A stretch of 64,000 nt of DNA from Isochrysis galbana (taxonomy: Eukaryota; Haptophyta; Isochrysidales; Isochrysidaceae), in NCBI GenBank assembly GCA_018136815.1, contig CM030934.1, positions 5,897,087-5,961,086 on the forward strand, written 5' to 3'. Both the position numbers and the translations under genes were made by a program. Below the pieces are notes generated by a model, which was not told the DNA's origin, did no database searches, and saw only the letters and a program-made list of their open reading frames with translations. Shown piece after piece: positions 10,009-20,385 of the stretch; positions within the stretch are counted from its first letter, which is position 1; each line of letters begins with the position of its first letter.

Positions 10009-11205
10009 ATGTCTCTGCTCTCCGCAGCGTTGATCAGCGTGTTCTCTCTCACCTCCTCCGACCTCGCTGCCCTCTGCGCCTCCACCGTCCGCCCCACCTC
10101 CTTCCTGTGCAGCCCAGCAGGCCGGCGCAAGATCGAGGCAGCGTGCCTCCAGCTGGAGCAGAGCTCTCAGCCTCCCTTATGGCCTCGCGATTTGATGCGC
10201 ATCGACGGCAAGTGGAAGCTACTCTACTCATCCACTCTCGCCGGGCCAGATGCACCCGCAGGACTCATCGACGCGCTGCCACAGCCGCCAGAAGCGCTCC
10301 TCGCTACGCTAGAATCGGCGCCCTTTGCGCCGAAGGCAGTCCGGCAGGACATTGATGTGATGCGACGCCGGGTGGTGAACGTCGTCACACTTTCGCCGTG
10401 GCCATCGGGAATGGTCGGCTCGCTCCTCACCGGCATTGGCGGCCAGTTTGCAGATCTTATCGAAGAGCTCCAGACCGCGACGGTCACCCTTGAGCTAGAC
10501 CACTCCTTCACTGCGAACGGAGATGGCTCCTCCGGAAGGTGTGCATGCTCTGCTCGTAAGACTGTGTGTCCCGCCACCAGCACAAGTAGCCCCTGAGAAT
10601 GGGTATGACCGGTCCACGACACTTGCTCTCGCTACACGCAGGCGCCAGGCAGCTGCCGGCTCGCGCATCACGCTCACCTTGGAGGAGGTCCGTCGGGCCT
10701 TAGAAGGCGATGAGTTTTCTGCTGGTCAGGAGTCGACTGTCGCCTCACTCTTTCCTCTCGATTCGCGTTTCGAGCTTCCCGAGCCCCTGCGTCCGCTTGC
10801 CGCAGGCGAATTTGAGGTGCGATGTCTCAGTATACCACGCGCACGGCACACATCTCGAGAGTGCACATCAGCTGGATCATTTTGTGTTGCATAGATCTAG
10901 CCAGGCGCGCGCCGCTACTGCAACGTTCGTCTTTTCCGTGGAGTCTGTCGATCTGCCCTCCCTTTGCTTTCCTCTTGCAGACGACTTTCTGCGACTCAAA
11001 ATTGCGCATTTCGAGGGGAGTGGCTCGCTTCCCCAGTGCGCCTACAGAACTGCGTATTTTCGTGCGTGATGATGCTGACCAAAAAGAGTGGGAGTCATGG
11101 CAGGAGGAAGAGGACGCCAAGACGGAGGCGAGCTCAGCTACAGCGTGGGAGGAAGCAGACAATGACGATCCCTACGAAAAGTACTTCGATGAAATGCCTG
11201 ATTGA
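10009..11205 (+). CDS. Plastid lipid-associated protein (PAP/fibrillin), three exons
   Basis: PAP/fibrillins are lipocalin-like proteins of plastoglobules and thylakoids. Exons: 10009-10538, 10642-10816 and 10981-11205. Both introns are GT-AG and keep frame, giving 309 residues. Landmarks in order: GKWKLLYSS (residue ~67), NVVTLSPWP (~125), the strand TVTLELDHSF (~158-167), the strand RFELPEPLRP before the second junction, and across it the ending KLRISRG...LRIFVRDD. These match the start, middle and end of the PAP_fibrillin domain. The N-terminal ~40 residues are hydrophobic then basic (MSLLSAALISVFSL..), compatible with a bipartite plastid-targeting leader of a secondary plastid. The C-terminus is acidic. 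The start is the first ATG after the pyrimidine tract. Confidence 0.9.
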
Positions 11206-11580
11206 GTCCGCACGTTGGCCCCTGCGTCTCATCGCAGCAACTTCCTTTGCCTCTTGCAAATACTCGCGCCTGCAAGTACTTGCGCTGCTTGCGTGTGTTT
11301 TTGTTCGGGGATGAGTGGATGCACCTCTAGGCAACCACCACAACCAAGTAGCAAGTAGCTGTGTGTAGTGTGGCCTCATGGATGCTGTCGTCCGTCGTTG
11401 GCAAGCTGGCGAAAGACATCATTCGCGGCAGGCTTTCGCCGCTTTCAATATCCGTTTGCAAATTTCACGCGCCGCTTTACATATTTCTGACCGCTGCCAA
11501 CACAGCACTCAAAACGTAAGACACTTCAACGAACAACTAAGTACTAAGTACTAGTAGTATATAAACTCTATTGTAGATTG
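11206..11580. other. Intergenic region downstream of PAP/fibrillin
   Basis: No gene. It ends in an AT-rich stretch with aagtactaagtactagtagtatataaactc (11539-11568), just before the RepA 3' end. Confidence 0.45.
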
Positions 11581-11774
11581 TAGTAATATTCTCACCGCAC
11601 ATGCGGCTCTGGACCCACTACTTTCACGCAGCAAGCGTTCTACACCCCCACTCCCCCGGCCCTTTCCCCCTCGCCATCAAGCGACAGGCGGGTCCCCCCG
11701 TGCATTACTTGGTGCTGGGGATAGGGATAGGGGTAATGAACGGCTTATTCATGGTCCGATGGCCCCAACTAAAT
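11581..11774 (-). mobile_element. RepA copy 1a, 3'-end portion, reverse orientation
   Basis: Begins taatattctcaccgcacatg (11584-11603), the reverse complement of the RepA 3' end. It then runs through ctacacccccactcccccgg and gtgcattacttggtgctggg, parallel to 35570-35710. It breaks off at about 11774, where a + oriented RepA 5' end begins, so the locus is a rearranged double copy. Confidence 0.65.
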
Positions 11775-12770
11775 TTATACTTAGTTCGCCCATGGGGGGG
11801 GCACAAGTCCCCCCTCTCTCCACTCCTCCCCTGCTGTGGGGGAGGAACCATCCACCCTCCTGGCATTAGGGGTAGGCATCTTTATCCATTGAAAATGCCC
11901 GATTTATCCATGAGAAATATCCAAGAAATATCCATCCGCCCCCCCCAAATATCCAAGCAAATATCCAATGTCCGCGTCACGCGCCGCTGCCGTTGCGCTT
12001 ATTGCGGTTATACCGCAACATCACCGACGCTTCCCCACTTGATCAGCTAAGGTACTAGCCCGATCAGCACCAAACAAACATTGCAACAATGAAAACACAC
12101 GTTCTGAAGAAGCTGGGTTTGGGGCTCAGACAAAGAGCCACCCTTGCAGCTAAGGCCCAAGTTGGGAACTTGGTGTGGTTAGATGCCCACCACCCAAGCA
12201 CCTGCTTGGTGAATTCCTTCACATTTGCATGGTCAATGTTAGTGTCCCCCGCCCCCCAAAAGGATAAAATTATCTCCCCCCCACCCCCCCACCCCCCCAA
12301 ATATCCAGGAAGTATCCGAGATATATCCATTTGGGACCCCCCCCCAGAGATATCCAAGACAAATATCCGGATAAAGATGCCTACCCCTACCTGGCATGCC
12401 TGATGGCTTGCCAGGAGCACACTGTCCTGCTGACCCATACCTCTCCCCACAGGCTTGCCTGAGCTAGCCCGCCCTGGCCTGTCGTGGCCAGCCCATCGCT
12501 GTGACCAAGCCTTCCTCCCCCTGGGCCCCCTTGATCAGGACCCCCCAGCCAGCTCCAATCGACCTGCAAGGGCGCGGAGCGCCAGCGAGGGAGAGGCTGG
12601 AGGGGTCAGGGCCATGCCCCAGCCTCACCCGCCCCCTAAGCTGTGCTCCTAGGCCCCTGCAGGCCACCAGGGGACCTGAAGAGGGGCCGCAGGCGCGCGC
12701 CATGGGCCCCTGTCGCAGGGAAGAGAGGAGTGTTACGGATGCCCCTCCGCCCTCTCCCGTGTTTACTTTC
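11775..12770 (+). mobile_element. RepA copy 1b, forward, split by an inserted hAT-type element
   Basis: Starts caactaaatttatacttagt then the cgcccatgggggg stem shared by all RepA 5' ends. It is interrupted after ctcctggcat (11866) and resumes at 12390 with cctggcatgcctgatggctt. Its core (gcgccagcgagggagaggct; caggccaccaggggacctga) matches 26080-26200. The far end fades out near 12770. Confidence 0.7.
11867..12389 (+). mobile_element. Non-autonomous hAT-type element (523 bp) with 8-bp target duplication
   Basis: Terminal inverted repeats begin taggggtaggcatctttatc at 11867 and end with the perfect complement at 12389. The flanks are the same 8 bases, cctggcat, at 11859-11866 and 12390-12397. 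An uninterrupted RepA copy (25891-25910) has the sequence with only one such site, which confirms an insertion. TIRs starting (T/C)AGGGGTGGGC and 8-bp duplications are the hallmarks of hAT transposons. Subterminal regions repeat the word aaatatccaag many times in both orientations, as hAT transposase-binding sites do. No transposase is encoded. The + frame 12089-12403 is not a gene. Confidence 0.85.
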
Positions 12771-13635
12771 TAAGTCCTGTGGGATCTCCCCTCTTCTCTC
12801 TCTCTTCACGTGAGGAGAGGCGACGGGCCTCCTCTCTTCTTTTCTCTTTCCCCTCTCTTTTTCTCCCCCTCACGCGCTCACTCTGTTTACGTTAGTATTA
12901 TACGTGTTACTGTGAGTGTGCGTGAGGTAGTGGTGTTTGTTTGGGGTTTGTAAAGAGAATTTTATCCGGTTCTGTTCCGAAGAGAGCGCGAGCGATGGCG
13001 TCGTTCTCTCTCCTCTCGGTCGCCCTGGTCACCATGATGGTGCTAGGGCGATAAGGAGGAAAAGGGAAGAGGGAGGGGAGGGGGGAGCGGCAGCTCTCCC
13101 CCCCACCCCCCGGCGCTAACGTGTCTTCTTGCCCTGTTTAGGTAAAAGACAGGGGGCGCCAGAGCCAAGAGAGAAGGGCCGCCCTTTTACGTGGCCAATG
13201 AATGACCAATGAGTTTCATTGCCTCCGCAACCTGATGATCCTGGCCTGAAGACGGGAGTGTTAGATGTATTCTACTTCTATGGTTATGTTTATTTACAAG
13301 TCTTCGATTATTATTGTGAACGGACGCTAGGGACTATGGACATTTGCATGGCTCAACTTGAGTTTGTTCCATATTCGCCGACGGAACGTGACCTTCTGAG
13401 GCACCACCATCAACCAAGGTGTAAGGGCAAATGCGTTGCGGTCTGTTGTGATAGTGCGGGGCTAGTGGCAGTAGTGGTACTAACACTCAGAGGTTTTATT
13501 ATTACTTTGTGCAACATGTGCGCCCTACTTCTACTTCTACTCGTATGCATATGCAAGATACATCCACCTATGATCAATCTACCGGGGAGTAGCGCTTAGC
13601 TAGACGGCACAACAAGGAGAGCAAGGGGCAAATGT
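12771..13635. other. Intergenic region, 3' side of the glycosyltransferase gene
   Basis: Pyrimidine-rich at 12785-12880, otherwise mixed. A + frame at 13219-13599 lacks an ATG near its start and ends in a hydrophobic Leu-rich stretch. I see no domain in it, and it may simply lie in the 3' UTR of the - strand gene. Confidence 0.4.
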
Positions 13636-16600
13636 CTAGTACACCTTAGACAGCTTCGGGTGGTCCCGCCAGGCGCGGAAGTGCCGCCATGCATCAGCAC
13701 TCGGTTCTCCTAGACCAAAGTCCTCGCGACCTCGCACGATGTGGCCCAAGGTCTTGCCTGTCCCCCTCCTTCGCGCGAGACGCCGACCAACCTCACGGAG
13801 ATCGTGCGAAAACTCCGTTGCCGACGCATTAAGATCCGCAAAGGAAGCAGATGCGTGGGCGAGGGCGGCATGCACCGCGCAGGTGCCACTGAATAGGGAA
13901 CTGGCTCTCCTCGCCGCGTCGGATGGAAGCGCCAAAATAGAGGGCAACGAGTCGCCCACGCCAAGTTCGATTCGCAAAATCGACGCCGAGGCGAATGGCT
14001 CCACGGAAAGAAGCTGGAGCGTGCGAGTCGCATCAATAGCTTTACCGTCGCTACTGCGGGGAATGTCGTTGAGAGAGATGGTAACGATGGCGGCGGTATG
14101 ATTAGACGCACCCGAAAGGAGCGCGGCATTTCGCTCGGCCAGAGAGGCATGGACGGTGCCAATGCAGTTTGCTTGCCTCCTATTGAGGTGTCGGCCGTAA
14201 ATTGGGGTGCAACAGAAGTTCCCGTCCTCCGTGGCGGCGGGAGGTGCATCGAGTAAGGAAGAGCTGACGGTGCCTTCGGCGTCAAAAGAGGATTCGCCGT
14301 CTTCAGCTCCCGAGGCGAGATTACCACTCTCGAAATCGTCACTGCTACCTCCCTCGAGCAATGGGGCGCGAGGGCTCGTGCCACCGCATCGACCGATCGC
14401 AATGCCCACCCCGCCAAACGGCCAGCGCTCTCCCGGTGTCTGCCATACGGCTCGAAATCCTTTCCTCTGCATGACAGCCCATGGGGAATCACAGTGTACG
14501 CGCGGTCGCACGGCCACTCGGCGCAGTAGAGCGCCTAGAGTCGCAAGCCGAGCGCGTGTCTTCAGGTCATGGTCCAGGAAGGCTGCTCCCGTCGTGAGGA
14601 CCGGGGTGGAGCCAGGGCCGACGAGCTCGATCAACCGAATACGGGATAGGCTATCGCCGGCGTTGACAGGGTCAATCCTTGTCGAGGATTGAGCTGCACC
14701 CGCAGGCTGTGTCGAGGGGACGGGCGAGCCCACTGGCTGCAGTGCCCAGGTGGACCAGCAAAGGCTGGCTTCGGCTTGGCTGCAATGACCCTGCAGGAGC
14801 TCCATTGGAAGCACCCCGGTGACGTCGGTGCTATTGGCCGGCAGCTTTTCTTCTAGGCGGACGTGAGCGACCACTTCATCCGCTTCGAAGCGCCACATGC
14901 CGAGTGCCTGCATGAGTGCTACTTTCGTTCCTGAGGCATCACCTCCCACAAAGTGTGCAAAGACAGGCGGATGAGGTCCGAGCCATGCGCCCGACCATCC
15001 GGCGAGCTCACCGACGCCCGTACCGTGCCAAGAAGAGATGACATCACCCGGCACAGTTGCCATCGTCTCCGGCGGTGGATCCGGCGATCCTGGTGTCGGG
15101 TCGAAAAGCTTGAGAGGCGCGTAATGCGCCGTTCGGTCTCCATCCGCGTCCGCAGCCATGCGATGGCAGTCGTCAGTGGGGTAGAAGGCCTTCGCAAAAC
15201 CACCCTTGTCCAACAATTTATAGTTGTAGGGAATGAGCTTGCGGAAGACTGGCCGCCCACAGCACGATGACGCGAGCACATCAGACATCACCTGTGACGT
15301 TGAGGATGGAGGTGTTGCACATTGGCAAGATGAGCCCACTAGGAGAATGACTACGGGTTGAGGTGCAACTAAAGGTGGATAAAAGATCTGATTGGAGTGT
15401 ATGCATCGTGAGAGGAGGAATTCTGGTTCCGGCGCAAGCGCTCGAGGACGGGAGAGTATCGTGCTCATCGAGGTGGAGGGCACCAAGCTCGGGGACGGCA
15501 CCTTTTGGTCTTGGGCGGACGTCCAACGTCTTGGCGTGTGCGGAGGGGCAGTAACACCGGCAGCATCAGTAGCGTTGAAGAATGTGCCCGAATCGCCGTA
15601 CGTAGCGGCTGCATTAGGCGAGCAAAAGCTTTGTTCTCGCCGGATAGTCTCGCGCACGATCCATTGTGCCCTGAGAGAGGAGCGCAGCGGCGTTGGTATG
15701 TCATAACAAGTCTCAAGGTTGCCCACTCTAAGGAGAGATTGCAGGGTGTGACCACTCGACCCGTCTCGTTGGGGGATCAAACATGGCGAGTGGCTCACCT
15801 GCCACCATCAGAGCAGTTGTTGCAATACATGAATCCAATGTTGACCTCGTCACACATGTTGCGGTGGTCGAGCGAGTAGAGTAGGGTGTGGCGTGACAAC
15901 GGCAACGCCTTGAGCACTGCGTATGGATTACCCTGCAATGTAATGTCGCCGTCGAGAGCCAAGGTGTTGACGCCGAGGGCAATGAGACGCACCATGTAGT
16001 GATGGCGCAAATACCAAAGCGTGCGCACCGCATTCTTGCGGGCGCACCCAGGCACCTGTCAAAGGCGAGTGAGCACAATGCGACTGCGGAGTCACAGGCG
16101 GCTCCGAAGACACGGGCGCGAGTTGGGCCAACACAATGCTGCCCCGCAGCAGGTGAGTTCCTGGAGCATAGCAGGCGTACCTGCCATGAAGTCCAGCCGC
16201 ACGATATGCGCTGTGGGGACGAGAACAAGGCGTCGCAGTGCGTTCCCGACGTCGAGATGACGAGCGAATGTTCAATACCGACCGAGCGCAAGGACAACAC
16301 CATGTTGGCCACCTGACCAAAGCACGGGAGGCGCAGGACAGGCTCAAGGCCCGAGCTCTTCCAATGCAAGCTAGCTGGACACCCCCGCAATACCCAGCTA
16401 GCATGGACGTCCATGCGGCAATACCAAAGGAAGACGACTCGAATGGCAAGGACTGCAAGGGGAAAGACAATCAGCAAGTTTTTCGGATCGACGCGGGATG
16501 GAGCCGGACTCGTGTTGGATATGCCTCCACGAGTGCCCTCCTAGTGTACCGAGGGCCATGGCTTACCCATGCAGTACCGATTTCGTTTGCATAGGTCAGC

Positions 16601-18759
16601 ACAAGCTCTCGCCTCTCACCCTGACCGGGCCGCCAGGAGCGCGCGGCCACGGCGGCCTCAAGTTGTCCCGGAAGCTCCAGATCGCCGCCGTGGTATGGTT
16701 GCAGGTCTCTGCAGCTGAGCCAGCGCGCAACACCATTCCTTGGCCCACGGCACTCTTCAGGAAGCTCGTCCACTAGTGCTGGGAACCCCACGGCTCGCAA
16801 TCGCTTGAGTTTACTCCCATGAGCCGAGCTCGGGATCCCGCTCGCAGCCGCTTTGGCACTAGCCGGATCTGAGAGCTTTCCGCTGCGAGAAGCCTCGGCA
16901 TCATCGGCAGCCGCGGGCGCTCGGAGGCCGAGCTGCTCATCCAGCTGCGAAAAGTCAACGGGCGCAGGGTACTGTGTCGCGTTTGTTGCGAGAATCAGAC
17001 GGGCAGCAAGGGCCCGGGCATATTGTGCCTTCGCGGTCGCGTTGCGATCGATCTCCGGGATGACGGTACACCTGTGGCTGGAGCCCCCATGACCACGGCA
17101 GATGTCCCCGGCGCCGTTGCGGTAGCCGTGATAGCCCCTTCGGCAGCAGAGATTGGTGCCACAGTACTCACACACGGGAGCGTCGCCGCATCTCCGGAAG
17201 CAGGGTAGGTTGAAGAACTTGACCGAATTGGGTTCCAACACTAACCGCACAAATTCGTCTATGGCGGCCTCGTCTCCACCGCGACCTTCTGCTGCCATGG
17301 CGTGGAGCTCTGAAGCAGCCACTGCTGCCTTATGAGAGTGCTTTGCAGCTGTGGCGGCTGCCGAAGCCGCGCACTCCGCAGGCTTTGGCACCGGCGATCC
17401 GTCACTTGGCGGGTACCTGCACTCGTCCGCACGCAGCTCCTCCGCAAGTGTGGGCTCCCAGGCGTCCCACATATTCTTCAGCATTGTGCTCGCAAGGCGT
17501 GTCTGCTTGACCCGTGTGCCGGCTGGCAGAGCGTTGGTGCTACCCACACCGCTCGGTCCGGACGTGCCACGCGCCGCGCAGTCCTGGCCTTGGCATGCCC
17601 AAATGGTGCCGGATTCGTCCCAGGTGGTTGTGGCGGCCTCGCCTGCCTCGTCCACCGGGGGCATGTGCCGCCGATCAGGCGTGGCGAGCTGGCGAGTGCT
17701 GTAGTCATAGACGGGGACGCTTTGCACCAGATCAAAGAGACACTCGTTGCTTCCCCCAGTGCACGGCGGCGGCGGCGGCGGTGGCGGTAAAGATGGCTGG
17801 ACTGGAGGCGGCGGCGGCGGGGACTTGAGCGTGCTCATTAACGCCTTTTGCTCTCGATCGATCTCGTCTGTCGCACGCTGCAGCTCCTTTTCCTGGACAA
17901 ACACCGGGACTTTGGCGACGAGCCGAGACGCGAGAGCCCAGCTGGCGCTCTCAGCCGCCGATAATTGTGGACACCCTGCCTGCACTGAGCCCCCTGTAGC
18001 GCTAACGCCGGCAAGCCGCAGCGCGTCCAAAATCTGATTAAGCCCATTGCCACCGAGTGGCGATGAGAGCCATGTCTGCGCGTCGCCGCTCTTGATCACG
18101 CACCCACTTGACGAGGTAATAGTCGCCGGCGAGGGACTTGCAGCTGCCAAGGAGCTCGCCGGGCTGCTCACCGAGCTCGCCGGGCTGCTCACCGAGCTCG
18201 CCGGGCTGCTCACCGAGCTCGCCGGGCTGCTCACCGAGCTCGCCGGGCTGCTCACCGAGCTCGCCGGGCTGCTCACCGAGCTCGCCGGGCTGCTCACCGA
18301 GCTCGCCGGGCTGCTCACCGAGCTCGCCGGGCTGCTCACCGAGCTCGCCGGGCTGCTCACCGAGCTCGCCGGGATGCTCAACGAGCTCGCCGGGATGCTC
18401 ACCGAGCTCGCCGGGCTGCTCACCGAGCTCGCCGGGCTGCTCACCGAGCTCCCCGGGCTGAGTGATCCAGCCACAGGACTCGCGCTACCAGAGTGCACGT
18501 GCGTGCTGCGCGTGTGTGCCCACCTCGTCGGGTCGGTCAGCTCGGCCGGGCTGTGCTGTGTACGCTGCCCCTCCCTCGCGCCCCTCGAGAACGCTCCCGG
18601 CCTAGGCTGCGCCGCAGCGGCCCTGGCGTCCTCGACGGCCACCGTGGTGCGTGCATTCCAAGTGAAGACGAGGCTTAGGAGGGCAAGGGCAGCGAGGGCG
18701 GCGGCGGTGCGCGAGCGGAGCGCACGGCCGAGACGGGAGCTCCCGCCGGCCCCACGCAT
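13636..18759 (-). CDS. Golgi-type nucleotide-diphospho-sugar transferase (GT77-like), five exons
   Basis: Exons on -: 18759-16567, 16312-16181, 16055-15799, 15727-15502 and 15291-13636; all four introns are GT-AG and in frame, giving about 1,487 residues. ATG 18759 gives a basic N-terminus and a membrane anchor at residues 19-34, so a type II Golgi protein is inferred. A Ser/Pro stem follows (SSVSSPA repeats ~100-203), then a poly-Pro hinge (~311-340) and a Cys-rich module (~520-565: CFRRCGD..CEYCG..LCCRRG...HRC). The catalytic region spans exons 1-5: LVLTYAN, VANMVLSLRSVGIEHSLVIS, the DxD in LALDGDITL (residues 810-812), DEVNIGFMYC, SAQDQ..MSDVL, and VFAHFVGG...LMQALGMWR. These match the Nucleotid_trans domain, whose plant members add arabinose or other sugars to hydroxyproline-rich proteins. 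The donor sugar cannot be told. Intron 4 is a multiple of three without stops, so an unspliced reading is also open; the exon junction (DQK/VMSDVL) supports splicing. Confidence 0.85.
18150..18470 (-). repeat. In-frame 21-bp minisatellite in the glycosyltransferase stem
   Basis: About 14-15 copies of a 21-base unit (gagctcgccgggctgctcac + c on the + strand) encode SSVSSPA heptads in the - strand gene. Internal copies are nearly identical. The distal two or three differ (SSVSIPA, SSLSIPA). The heptads look like O-glycosylation substrate. The copy number is likely variable between strains. The opposite strand is also open across it, which explains the long + frame at 18047-18955; I reject that frame as a gene. 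Confidence 0.95.
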
Positions 18760-19085
18760 TCTCCTGCTCCCTCCCTCCCTGCCTCTCTCTCCCTCCACAC
18801 ACACCCCTTCCACTCCCTCCCCCTGCCCCTCGGCCGCCGCGCCCGCGCCCGCCGCTTCCCCTCCCCCCCTCCCCCCCGTCTCCCTCTCTCTCTCCCTCTG
18901 TCGCTTTCCCTCCTCCTCCTCTCTCGCTTTCTCCTGTGTTCTCTTCTCTTTCTAATCTAGTGCTTTCCATCCCGCCAGCTGTGGTGTTGACTCGCCCTCT
19001 CTCTCTCTTCTTCCGGATCCAATCAATAGAGTAGAGTAGAGCTCATCAGGATGGGGAACCTCTTCGTGTCAATTGTATTGTACTC
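18760..19085 (-). other. 5' flank of the glycosyltransferase gene
   Basis: On the + strand 18761-18960 is a C/T-rich tract, so the - strand leader is purine-rich (GAGAGAGA). This is similar to the tract next to the PAP gene. A GTG-initiated extension of the protein into this tract (to 18813) is in frame but low-complexity, so ATG 18759 is preferred. No core promoter motif stands out. Confidence 0.45.
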
Positions 19086-19349
19086 CTACCATATATTAAA
19101 AAAAATTCGACCGCGACCACCGAAAAAGAGGCACTCGTCGCCATAACTGCACCCCCTTTTCTTGATACACGCTGGGACCGTACGGCACTTTTGGTCGGAA
19201 CACACGAGATCGTGACAACAGTCTCCATCGTTTGCACACTCTCCATCCACATCCTTACATCTGTCTGGCTGCTTCTTCGTGAGTACCAACTCCACGACGG
19301 TGACGACGACCGTGGTAGCCGGCCAAGGAGAGGAGGGCGCGCCCCGCAT
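19086..19349 (-). CDS. Small Cys-rich protein with inhibitor-cystine-knot spacing (possible terminal exon)
   Basis: 87 codons from ATG 19349. After about 28 residues the peptide has Cys spaced C-x6-C-x5-CC-x4-C-x4-C (KDVDGE, ANDGD, HDLV and SDQK between them), followed by three more Cys (ACIKKRGCSYGDEC). This spacing is that of disulfide-knotted domains, found in many secreted proteins of unrelated function. The N-terminal part has a hydrophobic patch (TTVVVTVVELVL) but is not a clear signal peptide, so upstream coding may be spliced in. An upstream frame in the same strand (19358-19777) could be part of the same gene. No role can be assigned. Confidence 0.45.
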   Translation of the reverse strand: MRGAPSSPWPATTVVVTVVELVLTKKQPDRCKDVDGECANDGDCCHDLVCSDQKCRTVPACIKKRGCSYGDECLFFGGRGRIFFNIW

Positions 19350-19357
19350 CGTCCTCG

Positions 19358-19777
19358 TCGTGCGTGGGTGCTGAACGTTCCCTGCAAGTGGAGCAGGTTG
19401 AGGACGCCGCGCGTGGGTCGCCCGGGCGAGTCGAAAAAGCTGACGGCCTCAAGGAGGAAGCGCGCGCCGGTGCCGCTGAGGTCATTCCACACGAGGAGCA
19501 GGTTGAGGAGGGACCGGAGGATCTTCATTGGTAGTCATGGAAACGAGTTATCGTCTACTGGGGCGGTGTCGCCGCTGTTAGCTACACGCAGAGAAAAAAA
19601 GTCGGCGCCGTACCGCCCCTCGAGCCCGTCCGCCTGACGCAAGAGCTCTCGCCCCGATTCGCGGAGGCGCTCCACCGCCTCCAAGGCGGCGACTGGCGCC
19701 GGTCGCGGAGGGGGCGACCCGCCCCTGGGGCGCGTGCTGCCGGAGATGAGGCCCAGGAAGGCCTTCCAGGGCGCCAT
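19358..19777 (-). CDS. Amphipathic reading frame interrupted by one TGA, unknown
   Basis: From ATG 19777 the frame reads 80 codons to TGA at 19537-19535. It then continues in the same frame from ATG 19528 with a similar helix-rich peptide (KILRSLLNLLLVWNDLSGTG, then FLLEAVSFFDSP). Composition does not change at the TGA, so an intron, a recoded TGA, a sequencing error or a pseudogene are all possible. Residues such as LREAVERLRESGRELLRQAD-like helices are visible before the stop. I do not recognise the family. It lies just upstream of, and may be spliced to, the Cys-rich frame at 19086-19349. Confidence 0.3.
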
Positions 19778-19814
19778 TGTCTGGGAATATGTGAATATCG
19801 GCGGTCACATAAGT

Positions 19815-20240
19815 CTAGCTACGCGCATCTGCAAATATCTCCCATTGGCTCCCCCTCGCCCCAGGCGGGTCTGCCGGACTCCCCTCTCTGCTGGTTGGTC
19901 TCTCTGCTGGTCTCTCTGCTAATCTCCCTGCTGGTCTCCCTGCTGGTCTCCCTGCTGGTCTCTCTGCTGGTACTCTGGTGGTGTCTCTGCTGGTGTCTTT
20001 GCTGGTGTCTCTGTCCCTGCTGTCCTCGTTCGCTGTCCTCGTCTTGGTCGTCGTCGTTCCTCCCTTCTGCCACTGGGATGTTCTGTCCTGCGTCGCCTGT
20101 TTTGGTTGGTGCGCCGGGCGGCGTGGTCCTTCGTTCCTTTTTCTTCGGTTTCCGGGGCGGAATTGATTTGCGCAATCCGCTGCGACTAAAATCTCCCACG
20201 GGCCGGAAGCACTCTTGGAGATGAAGTCCGGCTCAATCAA
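19815..20240 (-). CDS. Low-complexity ORF over a 12-bp minisatellite, doubtful
   Basis: 141 codons from ATG 20240. The first 45 residues are ordinary (IEPDFISKSASGPWEILVAA). The rest is an Arg/Pro/Thr repeat set by the minisatellite at 19895-20010. A second - frame (19819-20199) is open over the same DNA and reads SRET repeats, so openness alone is not evidence of coding. The ORF's first codons touch the left edge of the inverted-repeat element (target copy 20236-20243). I keep it as a weak candidate. Confidence 0.2.
   Translation of the reverse strand: MIEPDFISKSASGPWEILVAADCANQFRPGNRRKRNEGPRRPAHQPKQATQDRTSQWQKGGTTTTKTRTANEDSRDRDTSKDTSRDTTRVPAERPAGRPAGRPAGRLAERPAERPTSREGSPADPPGARGSQWEIFADARS
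19895..20010. repeat. 12-bp minisatellite (ctgctggtctct)n
   Basis: About eight to nine degenerate copies of a 12-base unit with ctgctggt(c/g)tct as core. Because 12 is a multiple of three, it is open in several frames. Confidence 0.85.
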
Positions 20241-20385
20241 GGTCCAAGTTGTTCCGTCATACCGTCATATGACACTTGCCATGGAACTGAGTATGATGTC
20301 ATACATCTGATATCATATGATACTTGCTCACTTGCTCCAAACATCTACACTTATAAACCCGCCATTATGATAAAAATCTTCTTAC

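Noticed and set aside
9216-10355. 379-codon + frame crossing the N gap
   Set aside because: Crosses undetermined bases and a GA/CT microsatellite. The PAP exons use a different frame and start at 10009.
13219-13599. 126-codon + frame downstream of the glycosyltransferase gene
   Set aside because: Non-ATG start, Leu-rich end without topology logic, and position within the probable 3' UTR of the - strand gene.
18047-18955. 302-codon + frame with LTELAGL repeats
   Set aside because: Antisense of the SSVSSPA minisatellite. The - strand gene has introns, anchor and catalytic motifs.
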